A stretch of DNA of 64,000 nucleotides from Parachitinimonas caeni (GTDB taxonomy: Bacteria > Pseudomonadota > Gammaproteobacteria > Burkholderiales > Chitinimonadaceae): positions 186,001-250,000 of the forward strand of contig NZ_JARRAF010000002.1 of assembly GCF_030129945.1 (NCBI RefSeq), read 5' to 3'. Of this stretch, positions 34,506-45,881 are shown one piece after another. Each line of letters starts with the position of its first letter. Position 1 is the first letter of the stretch. Below the pieces are notes generated by a model. The model did no database searches, was not told the origin of the DNA, and saw only the letters and a list, made by a program, of their open reading frames with translations. The translations under genes and the position numbers were made by a program.

Positions 34506-36476
34506 ATGTCGCACTTCAGCAAGCAAGACGAGCTCGTCAGCAACGAATCTGCCAATCCGACATTCTCACAATTGATTGAAGCCCGGTTGTCTCGTCGGCA
34601 GCTACTAGGCGGCTCGGCAGCCGCAACCCTGACCGGATTGTTCGGCGGCATGTCTTCGCTTGCGGAAGCGGCTAGCAAAACGGCCAAGCCCCCTATGCCC
34701 ATGAAGCTCACGGCACTGGGCTTTACGTCCGTTCCATTCTCGACAGAAGATCGCGTGATCGTGCCGCAAGGTTATGTCGCCGAAGTGATTTATGCCTGGG
34801 GGGATCCTGTCGGGATCGCCGGTAATATGCCCGCGTTCAAGTCCGATGCCAGCAATACCGCGGAGGAACAAGCCGTGCAGGCAGGTATGCATCATGACGG
34901 TATGCGCTTCTTCCCCCTGCCGTTTGGCAAAGAAGACAGCACACGCGGCCTGCTGTGCGTGAATCACGAATACACCGACCCAGGTCTGCTGACCACTGAC
35001 GGCAATGGCAAGATGACCGAGGCAAAGTATCGCAAAGCCATCGCAGCCGTCGGGATGTCCATCATCGAAATCGAGCGCCAGAAAAATGGCAGCTGGAGCG
35101 TGGTCCGCCCATCCCGTTACGCCCGGCGCATCACCGCCGACACCCCGATTGCGCTATCCGGCCCGGCCGCCGGCCATGACCTGGTAAAAACCGCTGCCGA
35201 CCCGACAGGTCGTGAAGTGCTGGGCACCTTGCAGAACTGCGCCAATGGCTGGACGCCTTGGGGCACCTATCTAACCTGCGAAGAGAACTTCGACTTGGTG
35301 TTCTGCGATAACTCGCAAGCATCCGACCACGACTTCAACGTCAAACGCTATGGCGTCGCGGCCGAAGAGAAGCTGAACAAGTGGGCAGAAATTGATCTGC
35401 GCTGGGACCGCCAGATCCATCGCAATGAAATCAACCGATTTGGCTGGGTTGTAGAAGTGGACCCTTACGACCCGGAGTCCAAGCCCGTCAAACGCACCGC
35501 TCTGGGCCGCTTCAAGCACGAAGGCGCCACACCCGCCGTCGCCAAGGATGGTCGTCTGGTGATCTACATGGGCGATGACCAACGCTTTGAATACATCTAC
35601 AAATTTGTCAGTGCCGGTAAATTCAATCCGAAAGATCGCAAAGCCAACCGAGACCTGCTCGACAGTGGCACGCTGTTTGTGGCCAGGTTCAACGAAGATG
35701 GCACTGGCGAGTGGCGTGAGCTGACCCAGGGCAAGAACGGTCTGACGGCCGACAAAGGCTTTGCTTCACAAGGCGAGCTGTTGGTCAAAACCCGCCTGGC
35801 TGCAGACGTCGTTGGGGCAACCAAAATGGATCGTTGCGAGTGGATTGCCGTCAACCCGCACAACCAGGGTGAGCTCTACGCCACCTTGACCAATAACAGC
35901 CAACGTGGCGCAGATGGCAAAGCCGGCCCAGATGCAGCAAACCCCCGTAAAAACAATCTGTTCGGACAAATCCTGCATTGGCTTGAGGCCGACGCGGACC
36001 CCGCCGCCACAACATTCAAATGGGATCTCTTCGCCAAGGCTGGACGCCCTGACACAGACAAGGAAGAGCACCGCAACGCTGGCTACAAAGGCGATGCTTT
36101 TGGCAGCCCTGATGGCCTGTACCACGATCACAACGGCGTTCTGTGGATTCAGACCGACATCAGCACCAGTACGCTCAACACCAAGGAATATGCGGGCATG
36201 GGCCACAACATGATGCTGGCGACAATCCCGGCAACCGGCGAGATTCGTCGTTTCCTGACCGGGCCAGCAGGCTGCGAAATTACCGGCATCAGCTTTACGC
36301 CAGATCACAAGACCATGTTCATCAACATCCAGCACCCAGGCGAGCCCGCCAATGAGCTGAGTGATCCAGCCAAGCCCAAGGCCATTTCAAGCTGGCCAGA
36401 TGGCGCCGCAGGCGGTCGCCCGCGCTCAGGCACGGTAGCCATCCGGCGTCTGGATGGCGGCATTATTGGCAGCTAA
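34506..36476 (+). CDS. PhoX-family (DUF839) Tat-exported phosphatase-like protein
   Basis: A 656-residue protein of the PhoX alkaline-phosphatase family. The N-terminus has a twin-arginine signal (LSRRQLLGGSAAATLTG, about residues 28-44) for folded export. Family segments include LLCVNHEYTDPGLL, NGWTPWGTYLTCEENFD, GWVVEVDPYDP and FGSPDGLYHDHNGVLWIQTD. PhoX enzymes use calcium and iron; the conserved Cys in LTCEENF is seen. It stands alone between two terminator-flanked units, 178 bp after ahcY. Phosphatase activity is probable, although many DUF839 proteins are untested. Confidence 0.88.
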   Translation: MSHFSKQDELVSNESANPTFSQLIEARLSRRQLLGGSAAATLTGLFGGMSSLAEAASKTAKPPMPMKLTALGFTSVPFSTEDRVIVPQGYVAEVIYAWGDPVGIAGNMPAFKSDASNTAEEQAVQAGMHHDGMRFFPLPFGKEDSTRGLLCVNHEYTDPGLLTTDGNGKMTEAKYRKAIAAVGMSIIEIERQKNGSWSVVRPSRYARRITADTPIALSGPAAGHDLVKTAADPTGREVLGTLQNCANGWTPWGTYLTCEENFDLVFCDNSQASDHDFNVKRYGVAAEEKLNKWAEIDLRWDRQIHRNEINRFGWVVEVDPYDPESKPVKRTALGRFKHEGATPAVAKDGRLVIYMGDDQRFEYIYKFVSAGKFNPKDRKANRDLLDSGTLFVARFNEDGTGEWRELTQGKNGLTADKGFASQGELLVKTRLAADVVGATKMDRCEWIAVNPHNQGELYATLTNNSQRGADGKAGPDAANPRKNNLFGQILHWLEADADPAATTFKWDLFAKAGRPDTDKEEHRNAGYKGDAFGSPDGLYHDHNGVLWIQTDISTSTLNTKEYAGMGHNMMLATIPATGEIRRFLTGPAGCEITGISFTPDHKTMFINIQHPGEPANELSDPAKPKAISSWPDGAAGGRPRSGTVAIRRLDGGIIGS

Positions 36477-36617
36477 ACCTGGCATCAGCACGGCTTCGAT
36501 GCGATGGCAACGAGGCCGTGCCGCAGTAACGCCACACATAACGCCATTCAACAAATTCATGAGCCCGCCAACGCGCCGATGGTAAGATCAAAGGCATCCA
36601 TCTGCCTTGATAATGCC

Positions 36618-37448
36618 ATGAGCCAGCGCACGTTCAGCTTCGAATTCTTCCCCCCCAAAACTGCCGACGGCATCGAGAAATTGCGCAATACCCGCAAACA
36701 ACTCGGCCAGCTGAAGCCCAGTTTTTTCTCGGTTACGTTTGGCGCGGGAGGAACCACCCAGCAAGGCACCCTCGACACCGTTGCCGAAATCCAGCGCGAA
36801 GGTTTCGAGGCAGCGCCGCATCTTTCCTGCATCGGATCGACCCGCGCCAATATCGCCCACCTGCTACGTACCTATCGTGAGCTGGGCATTCGCCGCATCG
36901 TGGCGCTACGCGGAGATATTCCAAGCGGCATGGTGGAGGTCGGGGAGTTCCGCTACGCCAACGAGCTGGTTGAATTCATCCGCGCCGAACACGGCGACTG
37001 GTTTCACATTGAAATCGCGGCCTACCCGGAATTTCACCCCCAAGCCCGTAGTGCGCACGACGATTTGCAGAACTTCAAGCGCAAAGCGGATGCCGGCGCC
37101 AGCTCTGCCATCACGCAGTATTTCTTCAATGCAGACGCCTACTTCGCCTTTGTTGATGAATGCCAGGCGATGGGCCTGACCCTTCCTATCGTGCCGGGGA
37201 TCATGCCGATCAATAACTTTACTCAGCTCTGCCGGTTTTCCGATAGCTGTGGTGCCGAAGTGCCGCGCTGGCTGCGCCTGAAAATGCAGAGCTATGGCGA
37301 TGACACCGCCTCAATCAAGTCGCTCGGGCTGGACGTCGTGACCGACCTGTGTGACCGCCTGCTCACATCCGGCGCACCGGGTTTGCATTTCTACACCCTC
37401 AACGGCGCCGGAGCTGTCAGCACCATTTGGCAAAGACTGGGCTTGTAA
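36618..37448 (+). CDS. metF: 5,10-methylenetetrahydrofolate reductase
   Basis: A 276-residue FAD enzyme that makes 5-methyltetrahydrofolate for homocysteine methylation. SFEFFPPKT (6-14) with the catalytic Glu, FFSVTFGAGGTT, ALRGDIP, AAYPEFHP and ITQYFFNADAYF are the classic MetF blocks. The ATG at 36618 begins the conserved N-terminus; an in-frame reading 38 codons longer has no similarity. The ribosome site is weak. With metK and ahcY upstream it completes most of the methyl cycle in one region. No metE or metH is in the window. Confidence 0.95.
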   Translation: MSQRTFSFEFFPPKTADGIEKLRNTRKQLGQLKPSFFSVTFGAGGTTQQGTLDTVAEIQREGFEAAPHLSCIGSTRANIAHLLRTYRELGIRRIVALRGDIPSGMVEVGEFRYANELVEFIRAEHGDWFHIEIAAYPEFHPQARSAHDDLQNFKRKADAGASSAITQYFFNADAYFAFVDECQAMGLTLPIVPGIMPINNFTQLCRFSDSCGAEVPRWLRLKMQSYGDDTASIKSLGLDVVTDLCDRLLTSGAPGLHFYTLNGAGAVSTIWQRLGL

Positions 37449-37461
37449 GCACTCCCCCAAA

Positions 37462-37493
37462 ACAAAACGCCTGGATTGCTCCAGGCGTTTTGT
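37462..37493. terminator. Bidirectional terminator between metF and the ankyrin gene
   Basis: ACAAAACGCCTGG and CCAGGCGTTTTGT form a perfect 13-bp stem with a 6-nt loop, A-rich on one side and T-rich on the other. It can serve both converging genes. Confidence 0.92.
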
Positions 37494-37524
37494 TTGTTGA
37501 ATGATCCAGCGAGTCGCAGGCAGA

Positions 37525-38124
37525 TCACGCTGCAAGTAACTGGCGCGCCGTCTCGTCGTACTCATCCTTCAGATCGGCGTTTGCGCCCGCCGCTTGCAAC
37601 AGATCAACGATAGACCGATAACCTTCCTTGGCAGCCTCATGCAGCGCCGTCGTTTTCATCGCACCTTGCTGGTTGACGTTCGCACCATGTGCCAGCAATA
37701 GCCGCACAGCCGTTTCATTACCGCCAGCAGCCGCGAGAATCAATGCGCTGTCACCGTCTTCATTCAGGCGATTCACATCCCCCCTGGCAGCAATGCAAGC
37801 CTCCAGAAACTCCGGCTCGGGGATACCAACCGACAACATCAAAGGCGTCATCCCCGCCATCTCCACCGAAGTCAGATCCGGGCTAGCCCCCCAATCAAGC
37901 AGGCGCTGGAACGATTCGATGTCCCTCAGGTGCATGAAGAACGTCAAAAAGCAAAAACCTGAAGGGTCCACCTTGTTCAAAGGTATGCCTCGCTGAACCA
38001 GATCTTGCGCCTGCTCCGTCTGTCGCTGCCAAACCAGGCTGGCAAAAAGACGACTGGGCTCATCCGAGAAAAACGGACTGAGCGGATGCTCTTCCTGCAC
38101 AGGTTGACTCTGCAATTCGTTCAT
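37525..38124 (-). CDS. Ankyrin-repeat protein, possible partner of the adjacent lipase
   Basis: A 199-residue soluble protein with four or five ankyrin repeats: GMTPLMLSVGIPEPEFLEAC, DSALILAAAGGNETAVRLLL, KTTALHEAAKEGYRSIVDLL and a last DEYDETARQLLAA. No signal peptide is present, so it should be cytoplasmic. It starts 33 bp after the stop of a lipase-like gene in the same direction, and both converge on metF. Ankyrin proteins encoded after secreted enzymes often protect the producer, so an immunity or inhibitor role is possible, but only context suggests it. Confidence 0.82.
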   Translation of the reverse strand: MNELQSQPVQEEHPLSPFFSDEPSRLFASLVWQRQTEQAQDLVQRGIPLNKVDPSGFCFLTFFMHLRDIESFQRLLDWGASPDLTSVEMAGMTPLMLSVGIPEPEFLEACIAARGDVNRLNEDGDSALILAAAGGNETAVRLLLAHGANVNQQGAMKTTALHEAAKEGYRSIVDLLQAAGANADLKDEYDETARQLLAA

Positions 38125-38157
38125 AGACCAGTTTCCCCATGTGACTCCGGTTTAGTT

Positions 38158-38832
38158 TCAGGCTTGATCGGGTGCTAGCTTATTCAGCTCGGAAAGCAAG
38201 CCGTTCTTGGCGTTGATGCTATGGCCACTAGCGCCCTCCACTTTGTAGCGCTCTCCCACCTGAGTCAGGCCAAACGGCAAATAGCGCGTCTGGAGTTTCT
38301 GGCTAAGAGCATCTCCTTCCGAGTTGATATGCTCAACATGCGCTTGCTTGAGTTTGCTCTGGCCAGACCCCAGCTCCCGCAAGTCGATCAACTTATCGCA
38401 CAGGTGCCCTGGCAAACCCATGGAGTTGAAGCAAGTCACCGGCACACCGGCCTTGATCCCGGCAAACTGGGCCAGCGTACCGCCCAATGAATGGCCCACC
38501 ACATGCACATTGTCAGCGCCATGCATGGCTACCATCTCTTTGACCAGATCTCGCGCCATGCGGAATGAGCTATCTGCGACACCAAACGCCCCCAACGCGT
38601 CCGCTGCACAGGTGCCAGGCCGCTTGCCATCAGTGCCTTTGAACGCAACATAAACCTTGCCGTCAGGGCCTTTGCTGACGCTGACTTCCAGCGCAGAAGT
38701 CATCCGGTTGGTGCGAACCATAGCTTTGTGTGGTGCGTGTCGATTCCATTGAACCTGCCCTTTGTCTGATTGGCCTACTTTGATGGCCATTGCTTGCTTG
38801 GTAACGAGTGATGAGAAAGCTATCCCACCCAC
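38158..38832 (-). CDS. Class 3 lipase-like alpha/beta hydrolase
   Basis: A 224-residue protein with the nucleophile elbow VVGHSLGGTLAQFAGIK (GxSxG), preceded by VYVAFKGTDGKRPG, as in class 3 lipases. A possible catalytic Asp lies near INSEGDALSQ and His in ASGHSIN. No signal peptide is present. The start is unsure: GTG at 38832 after GGTGG, or ATG at 38790 (MAIKVGQSDKG). It lies 38 bp after corA and 33 bp before the ankyrin gene. The small size, lack of a Sec signal and ankyrin partner fit a type VI or other contact-delivered effector, but no secretion genes are nearby. Confidence 0.75.
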   Translation of the reverse strand: MGGIAFSSLVTKQAMAIKVGQSDKGQVQWNRHAPHKAMVRTNRMTSALEVSVSKGPDGKVYVAFKGTDGKRPGTCAADALGAFGVADSSFRMARDLVKEMVAMHGADNVHVVGHSLGGTLAQFAGIKAGVPVTCFNSMGLPGHLCDKLIDLRELGSGQSKLKQAHVEHINSEGDALSQKLQTRYLPFGLTQVGERYKVEGASGHSINAKNGLLSELNKLAPDQA

Positions 38833-38870
38833 CTTTGGTAAATTTGCACAGCCCGAAATCTGTTATAGCG

Positions 38871-39842
38871 TTATAGCCAGCCCGCCTTGGTAAATCGCCA
38901 TAGCAGGAAGAGATCCAGCACCACCATTGCCCCCAACGCCACCGGATAACCGTAGAGCGATTTCAACTCGGGCATGTGTTCGAAATTCATGCCATAAATG
39001 CCGGCGATCATGGTTGGCACCGCAAACAGCGCGCCATATCCGGCAAATTTTTTGCTGACGGCTGATTCATCGAGTGAGATGAGTGCCAGATTGACCTGAA
39101 TCGCTGTCGCCAGCATGTCGCGTACCGTTTCGACGATCTTCACGATGCGCTCCAGGTGGTCGTAAACATCGCGAAAATATTCCTGCATCCCGGCACACAC
39201 GCCGGGCACCCTGCCGCCGTACATATGGGAAATCGCCTCAAGCAGCGGGACCGCCGCATGCTGGACGGCCACCAATTTGCGTTTGAGGGCGTACAACTGC
39301 TCAATATTGCGGCGCTGTGAACTGCGATCGACAAAAATCTGCTCCTCCAGTGCTTCCAACTCGCCTTCCAAGCGATGAACGATGTCGAAATAGCGATCAA
39401 CCACCGCATCAATCAGTGCGTACAGAACAAAACCGGCACCATGTCGCAACAAGTGTGGTTCGTTCTCGCACCGCTCCCGCACATTCAAAAAGCCGATGTC
39501 CGAGCGACTGCGCATCGACAGCACAAAATTGCGACCCACGAAGATATCGACCTCACCGACCTGGATTTCACCCCGGCTATCCATTTCGAGGACATGCACT
39601 ACGCAAAACAAGGTCTGCCCGTACTCTTCCAGCTTCGGTCGTTGGTGACCATGCCGCGCATCCTCTATCGCCAGATCGTGCAAACTGAATTCTTCCTGCA
39701 TAACGTCGATTTCTTCAGGCGTCGGGTCTTTTATCGCCACCCAGACAAACCGGTCAGGCAAACACACATGCTCGCTGATGTCCGCCACCGGAATATCAGC
39801 AAGCTTTTTTCCATCTTGATAAGCCGCGCAATTAATCAGCAT
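38871..39842 (-). CDS. corA: CorA-family magnesium/cobalt transporter
   Basis: A 323-residue channel protein. A large soluble N-terminal domain with long helices (LEALEEQIFVDRSSQRRNIE) leads to two C-terminal transmembrane helices. The signature YGMNFEHMPEL at their junction (GMN motif plus MPEL loop) is intact. Usual length for the family. It transports Mg2+ and related divalent ions across the inner membrane as a pentamer. It stands upstream of the lipase/ankyrin pair in the same direction and could share their transcript. Confidence 0.94.
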   Translation of the reverse strand: MLINCAAYQDGKKLADIPVADISEHVCLPDRFVWVAIKDPTPEEIDVMQEEFSLHDLAIEDARHGHQRPKLEEYGQTLFCVVHVLEMDSRGEIQVGEVDIFVGRNFVLSMRSRSDIGFLNVRERCENEPHLLRHGAGFVLYALIDAVVDRYFDIVHRLEGELEALEEQIFVDRSSQRRNIEQLYALKRKLVAVQHAAVPLLEAISHMYGGRVPGVCAGMQEYFRDVYDHLERIVKIVETVRDMLATAIQVNLALISLDESAVSKKFAGYGALFAVPTMIAGIYGMNFEHMPELKSLYGYPVALGAMVVLDLFLLWRFTKAGWL

Positions 39843-40103
39843 GAATCATGACCTCCATGTATTCCCAACAGCGCCCATCCATGAGCTCAACGACATGCCA
39901 CCACCAAGTACAGGTGCTGCTTAAATTAGATATAGCCAGTACAAGCCCTGGAACTGATCAAAAGTTGGCAACCTCATGCAGAGCAGGTGATGGGCAGGCG
40001 ACAACCAAACCTTGCAGGCAAGGCGCCCGCCTAAAACCTGGACAGGCATAGCAAGGTCACCGTGAGGTGCCGTATCATCGCGGCCTTACTCTAGGAGTTC
40101 GCA

Positions 40104-40433
40104 ATGACTGATACCCTGTTGATTGAAGATCTGACTGTTGGTGAAGGGGCCGAGGCCACCAAAGGCCAGACAGTGAAGGTGCACTACACTGGCTGGCTGA
40201 CTGATGGCACGAAGTTTGATTCGAGCAAGGATCGCGGCATTCCGTTCGAGTTTCCGCTCGGCGCCGGCCATGTCATCAAAGGCTGGGATGAGGGCGTGGC
40301 CGGAATGCGCATCGGTGGCACACGCAAACTGACCATTCCGCCACAAATGGGCTACGGTGCTCGTGGTGCAGGGGGCGTCATTCCACCGAATGCCGTGTTG
40401 GTCTTTGAAGTGGAACTGCTAGGCGTCTACTAA
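40104..40433 (+). CDS. FKBP-type peptidyl-prolyl isomerase
   Basis: A 109-residue single-domain FKBP without a signal peptide. The domain is complete: [18 protein letters not shown] (25-42), [36 protein letters not shown] and [18 protein letters not shown]. Active-site aromatics (Tyr, Phe, Trp) are in place. The small cytoplasmic form is common in Neisseria and relatives. An AGGAG site precedes the ATG. It is a single-gene unit with 260 bp upstream and a stem-loop downstream. Confidence 0.96.
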   Translation: MTDTLLIEDLTVGEGAEATKGQTVKVHYTGWLTDGTKFDSSKDRGIPFEFPLGAGHVIKGWDEGVAGMRIGGTRKLTIPPQMGYGARGAGGVIPPNAVLVFEVELLGVY

Positions 40434-40911
40434 GCGCCGGCTCACCGTTACCCGGTCAACGGCCATTGCAGGCATCGACCAGCTTCGGGGGCGGTACTCA
40501 CGGGCAAGTCCCGAGAGCTACCGCCTCTGTCATCCGGCTGAGATCCTGCTTCTAGCCGCACCCGTGCAACGGCAGAGCGGACACCCCCTCTCTGACAGCA
40601 CACATGCCGGTGGTCTGCTCGCCAATATGGCCGAAGCCAGCAAATCTGCCACAACAACACGATTGTAAATTAGGTTAATCCGCAGATTTTCTGCACACTT
40701 TATTAACCACTCCTTCAAAATTTTCGGCATCTGCTTGCCCGCCTGCCGGGTGATGATGAAAATTGACACAGCATTCAGATACCCTCTGCCACGCCGGCAA
40801 CTTGCCAACCAAATGCCGGTTATATCGGCATCATTGCGCATGCCTGCACATCACGACCAGTCATGCCAAACCATCAAAAGTCCAAACCACATATCAGACA
40901 CAGGAGAGTGC
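40434..40911. other. Intergenic region with a strong stem-loop at 40490-40525
   Basis: This 478-bp stretch follows the FKBP gene. GGCGGTA (40490-40496) and TACCGCC (40519-40525) pair, with an inner CGGG/CCCG stem. There is no T-run, so it is not a classic terminator. The right part (40660-40740) is AT-rich and probably holds the promoter of the UPF0114 gene. No coding sequence was recognised. Confidence 0.5.
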
Positions 40912-41448
40912 ATGAAACGATTTGTCGATAGCATGGAGTCGTTCATTTTCTGGAGCCGATGGCTGCAGGCACCGCTATATATCGGCCTGATTGCCGCACA
41001 GGGCGTGTACGTTTACCAGTTCTTCATTGAACTTTGGCACCTTGTGCACGACGCCTCACAAGCCAATGAAATCAAGACAATGCTAACGGTATTGGGCTTG
41101 GTGGATGTAGTCATGGTTTCCAATCTACTCATCATGGTCATCATCGGCGGCTATGAGACCTTTGTCTCCCGCCTTGAGTTGATCAGCAATCACCCAGATC
41201 GCCCCGACTGGCTGTCACACGTCGATGCGGGTGTGCTCAAGGTCAAACTCAGCATGGCATTGATCGGAATTTCTTCAGTGCATCTACTGAGAAGCTTTAT
41301 CAGCATGGGATCGGCTACCAGCAATGCATCGTCAACGGTTGACTATAATAATTTACAGTGGCAAGTCATCATCCATGTGGTTTTTCTGATCTCCGCCATT
41401 GCCATGGCCTGGGTTGATCGGATTGTCTCGAATAAATCCAAGCACTAA
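40912..41448 (+). CDS. UPF0114/YqhA-family inner-membrane protein
   Basis: A 178-residue protein with four hydrophobic helices. SRWLQAPLYIGLIAAQGVYV, VDVVMVSNLLIMVIIGGYE and the last WVIIHVVFLISAIAMAW-like helix match the TIGR00645/YqhA family. The start MKRFVDSMESFIFWSRW at 40912 follows CAGGAGA and begins the conserved family N-terminus; longer readings are rejected. Function in the family is unknown. It is followed 8 bp after its stop by a terminator hairpin and forms a single-gene unit. Confidence 0.92.
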   Translation: MKRFVDSMESFIFWSRWLQAPLYIGLIAAQGVYVYQFFIELWHLVHDASQANEIKTMLTVLGLVDVVMVSNLLIMVIIGGYETFVSRLELISNHPDRPDWLSHVDAGVLKVKLSMALIGISSVHLLRSFISMGSATSNASSTVDYNNLQWQVIIHVVFLISAIAMAWVDRIVSNKSKH

Positions 41449-41455
41449 GCCCATC

Positions 41456-41477
41456 AGGCCCAACCTGGGTTGGGCCT
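41456..41477 (+). terminator. Terminator-like hairpin after the UPF0114 gene
   Basis: AGGCCCAACC and GGTTGGGCCT form a perfect 10-bp stem with a 2-nt gap in the centre. The following CCCTC is not T-rich, so termination efficiency is uncertain. Confidence 0.65.
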
Positions 41478-43647
<2,170 letters not shown>

Positions 43648-43678
43648 CCCTTCGAACCGATTTGTGGAAATTGCAACC

Positions 43679-45634
43679 ATGAAAAGAAATTACGCAATCC
43701 TCGCCGTTGCGGTTAGCGCCGCACTTCTGAGTACAACCGCTTTTGCATCCGACACCATCGGCAATCCTGAACTGAAGCAGGATCGCAAGGTTGAAACCGC
43801 AACTATCAAGGTGCTGGGTAGCAACGACAGCATTACTTACACCGTTGTGAATGGCTACGCCATGCTGGGTGACATTGCACTGGGCAAGCATGCGGACATC
43901 CAGAAGGCGGGTGCCGTCAAGGTGCCACTGATTGGTGACTGGACCGAGGCAACAGTCAGTCAGTCGATCAAAGTGCCTAGCGATAACCATATGAAGTCTG
44001 CCAGCCGCTGGCCTAACAACACGGTTTACTACACCTACGATCCGAACCTGACCCAGCGCAAGCGCGATGCGATTCAGGCCGGCATGAAGCTGATCAGCAG
44101 CAAGACCGCGATCCGCTTTGTACAGCGCGCCAATGAGCCGAACTACATCAAGTTCATTTCCAGCGGTGGCTGCTGGTCCTACGCCGGGATGACCGGTGGT
44201 GAACAGCCAGTTTCAATCGGTGATGGCTGCGAATACCCCGGCATTGCCGCCCACGAACTGATCCACGCTCTGGGCTGGATGCACGAGCATATGCGTCCTG
44301 ACCGTGACAACTACATCACCGTTCGCGAAGAAAACATCTCTTCCGATGCCAAGAGCCAGTTCACGAAGATGCGGCCCGATCAGGTTGATCCGGTTGGCGC
44401 CTACGATATGGACTCGGTGATGCACTATCCGACCTGGGCCTTCTCGGCAAACGGCAAGCCTACCATCGAGCCGAAGGATCCGAAGGTTGATCCCAAGCGC
44501 CTCGGTCAGCGTTCTGACCTGAGTGCCGGTGACGTTGCATCGTTGCAGAAGTTCTATCCCGGTGACGTTGGCACGGTTGAACTGAAGGTGGCTTTGAGCG
44601 CCAAAGAACTGATAGTCGATCAGGACAAGGCCGGCACCGTGACGCTTGACCTGTCTGGTGCAGAAGCCGATCTGAAAGGCATCAAGTTCAGCGTCAAGTC
44701 AGACAACGAAGCAGTGGTTGCTTCGTCGGGCGTCTCTATCGTAGCGACCCAAGGTAACCAGCGCAGCGTACGCGTTACGCCTGTTGCCAAGGCCAGCGGC
44801 GAAGCCAACCTGACCATCACGGCGACTACAACCTCCGGGAAATCTGTCAGCACCAGCCTGAAAGTCAAAGTGGTAAAGGATACCTCTGGTGGCGGTAACG
44901 GCGGCGGTAATGGTGGTGGCACCAACCCGGAATGTAAGGAAGCCCAAGCAGCCAAGGCATATGCCGGTAATGCTCTCTACACCAGTTGCAACCGCGTAAG
45001 CTTTGAAGGCAAGACTTACGAGCTGACACTGACCTACCGTGGCAAGGTTCACACCAACTACTACATCTACGGTTACATGTGCAAGCCCGACAGCTGCACC
45101 AAAGACAAGCCAGGTTCTTACGGTGGCATGAGCTACTACTGGACCCAGGTTGGCGGTGACAACGGTGGTGGCAATGGCGGTGGAAATGGTGGCGGCAACG
45201 GCGGTGGCAACACCAAGCCCAAGTGCGATGTAACTATCGACACCAGCCGTACTTACCAGATCACCACAGCCGGCATGCGCAAGTCTCTGGTTCCTGCTGG
45301 TGATACCCAAGGTTCGCCAACCATTCTGTGGCAAGACGGTGGCGCACAGCGCTGGCAGTTGCAGCGCAATGCCGATGGCTTCTACGCTATCAGCAGCGTT
45401 GGTTCGAAGCTTAATCTCGATATCTACAACGGTTCCAAGAATGGTGGTGCAGAGCTGATCGTATGGCCTGCTTCCAGCAGCGAAAACCAGCAGTTCTGCC
45501 CGCGTGCCAGCGGCAGCAGCTATCAGCTGGTAGCCCGTCACAGCGGCCTGCCCGTTGGAATCGGTAGCGAAGCAGATGGCGCCGCAGTTACCCAATCGGC
45601 GACCGGCAGCAACTGGTTGCTGACCGCCAAGTAA
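43679..45634 (+). CDS. Secreted astacin (M12A) metallopeptidase with Ig-like, GN-linker and ricin-type lectin domains
   Basis: A 651-residue exported protease. After the signal peptide (ending TTAFAS) and a short propeptide, the astacin domain carries HELIHALGWMHEHMRPDRD (about 190-208) and the Met-turn YDMDSVMHYPTW. Then come a bacterial Ig-like domain (about 300-400), a GGGNGGGNGGG linker, a Cys-containing module (SCNRVSFEGKTYELTLTYRG), a second Gly/Asn linker and a C-terminal ricin-B-like domain with QxW-type repeats (AQRWQLQ). The lectin and Ig modules suggest binding to a polymer surface. It shares a transcript with the M4 protease; a strong terminator follows. Confidence 0.93.
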   Translation: MKRNYAILAVAVSAALLSTTAFASDTIGNPELKQDRKVETATIKVLGSNDSITYTVVNGYAMLGDIALGKHADIQKAGAVKVPLIGDWTEATVSQSIKVPSDNHMKSASRWPNNTVYYTYDPNLTQRKRDAIQAGMKLISSKTAIRFVQRANEPNYIKFISSGGCWSYAGMTGGEQPVSIGDGCEYPGIAAHELIHALGWMHEHMRPDRDNYITVREENISSDAKSQFTKMRPDQVDPVGAYDMDSVMHYPTWAFSANGKPTIEPKDPKVDPKRLGQRSDLSAGDVASLQKFYPGDVGTVELKVALSAKELIVDQDKAGTVTLDLSGAEADLKGIKFSVKSDNEAVVASSGVSIVATQGNQRSVRVTPVAKASGEANLTITATTTSGKSVSTSLKVKVVKDTSGGGNGGGNGGGTNPECKEAQAAKAYAGNALYTSCNRVSFEGKTYELTLTYRGKVHTNYYIYGYMCKPDSCTKDKPGSYGGMSYYWTQVGGDNGGGNGGGNGGGNGGGNTKPKCDVTIDTSRTYQITTAGMRKSLVPAGDTQGSPTILWQDGGAQRWQLQRNADGFYAISSVGSKLNLDIYNGSKNGGAELIVWPASSSENQQFCPRASGSSYQLVARHSGLPVGIGSEADGAAVTQSATGSNWLLTAK

Positions 45635-45688
45635 GACTCAACCCCTCTCACGAGGGGTTAGCAATTCTCTTGATCCAAACCCGTCTTC

Positions 45689-45717
45689 GGGGCCGCCTTA
45701 GCGGCCCCTATTTTTTT
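45689..45717 (+). terminator. Rho-independent terminator of the protease pair
   Basis: GGGGCCGC and GCGGCCCC form an 8-bp GC stem with a 4-nt loop, followed by TATTTTTTT. It lies 54 bp after the astacin stop. Confidence 0.95.
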
Positions 45718-45881
45718 GCCTACGGCCAATCAGCCAATGGCCGCATGCGATTCAAATGCCCGAGGTTCCGTTAACTTTCCCAGGTTAATGAACTGAGCTG
45801 ACTTTTTAGCACTGCAAACCAAGTTCAAACTCCAGCTGCCCCTACAACCTCCACCTCGCTTGGCCAACACAGACGCAAGCG

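Noticed and set aside
44888-45210. Regular GGTGGCAATGG-type repeats that could suggest a CRISPR or tandem array
   Set aside because: They encode in-frame Gly/Asn linkers of the astacin protein; there are no unique spacers of constant length.
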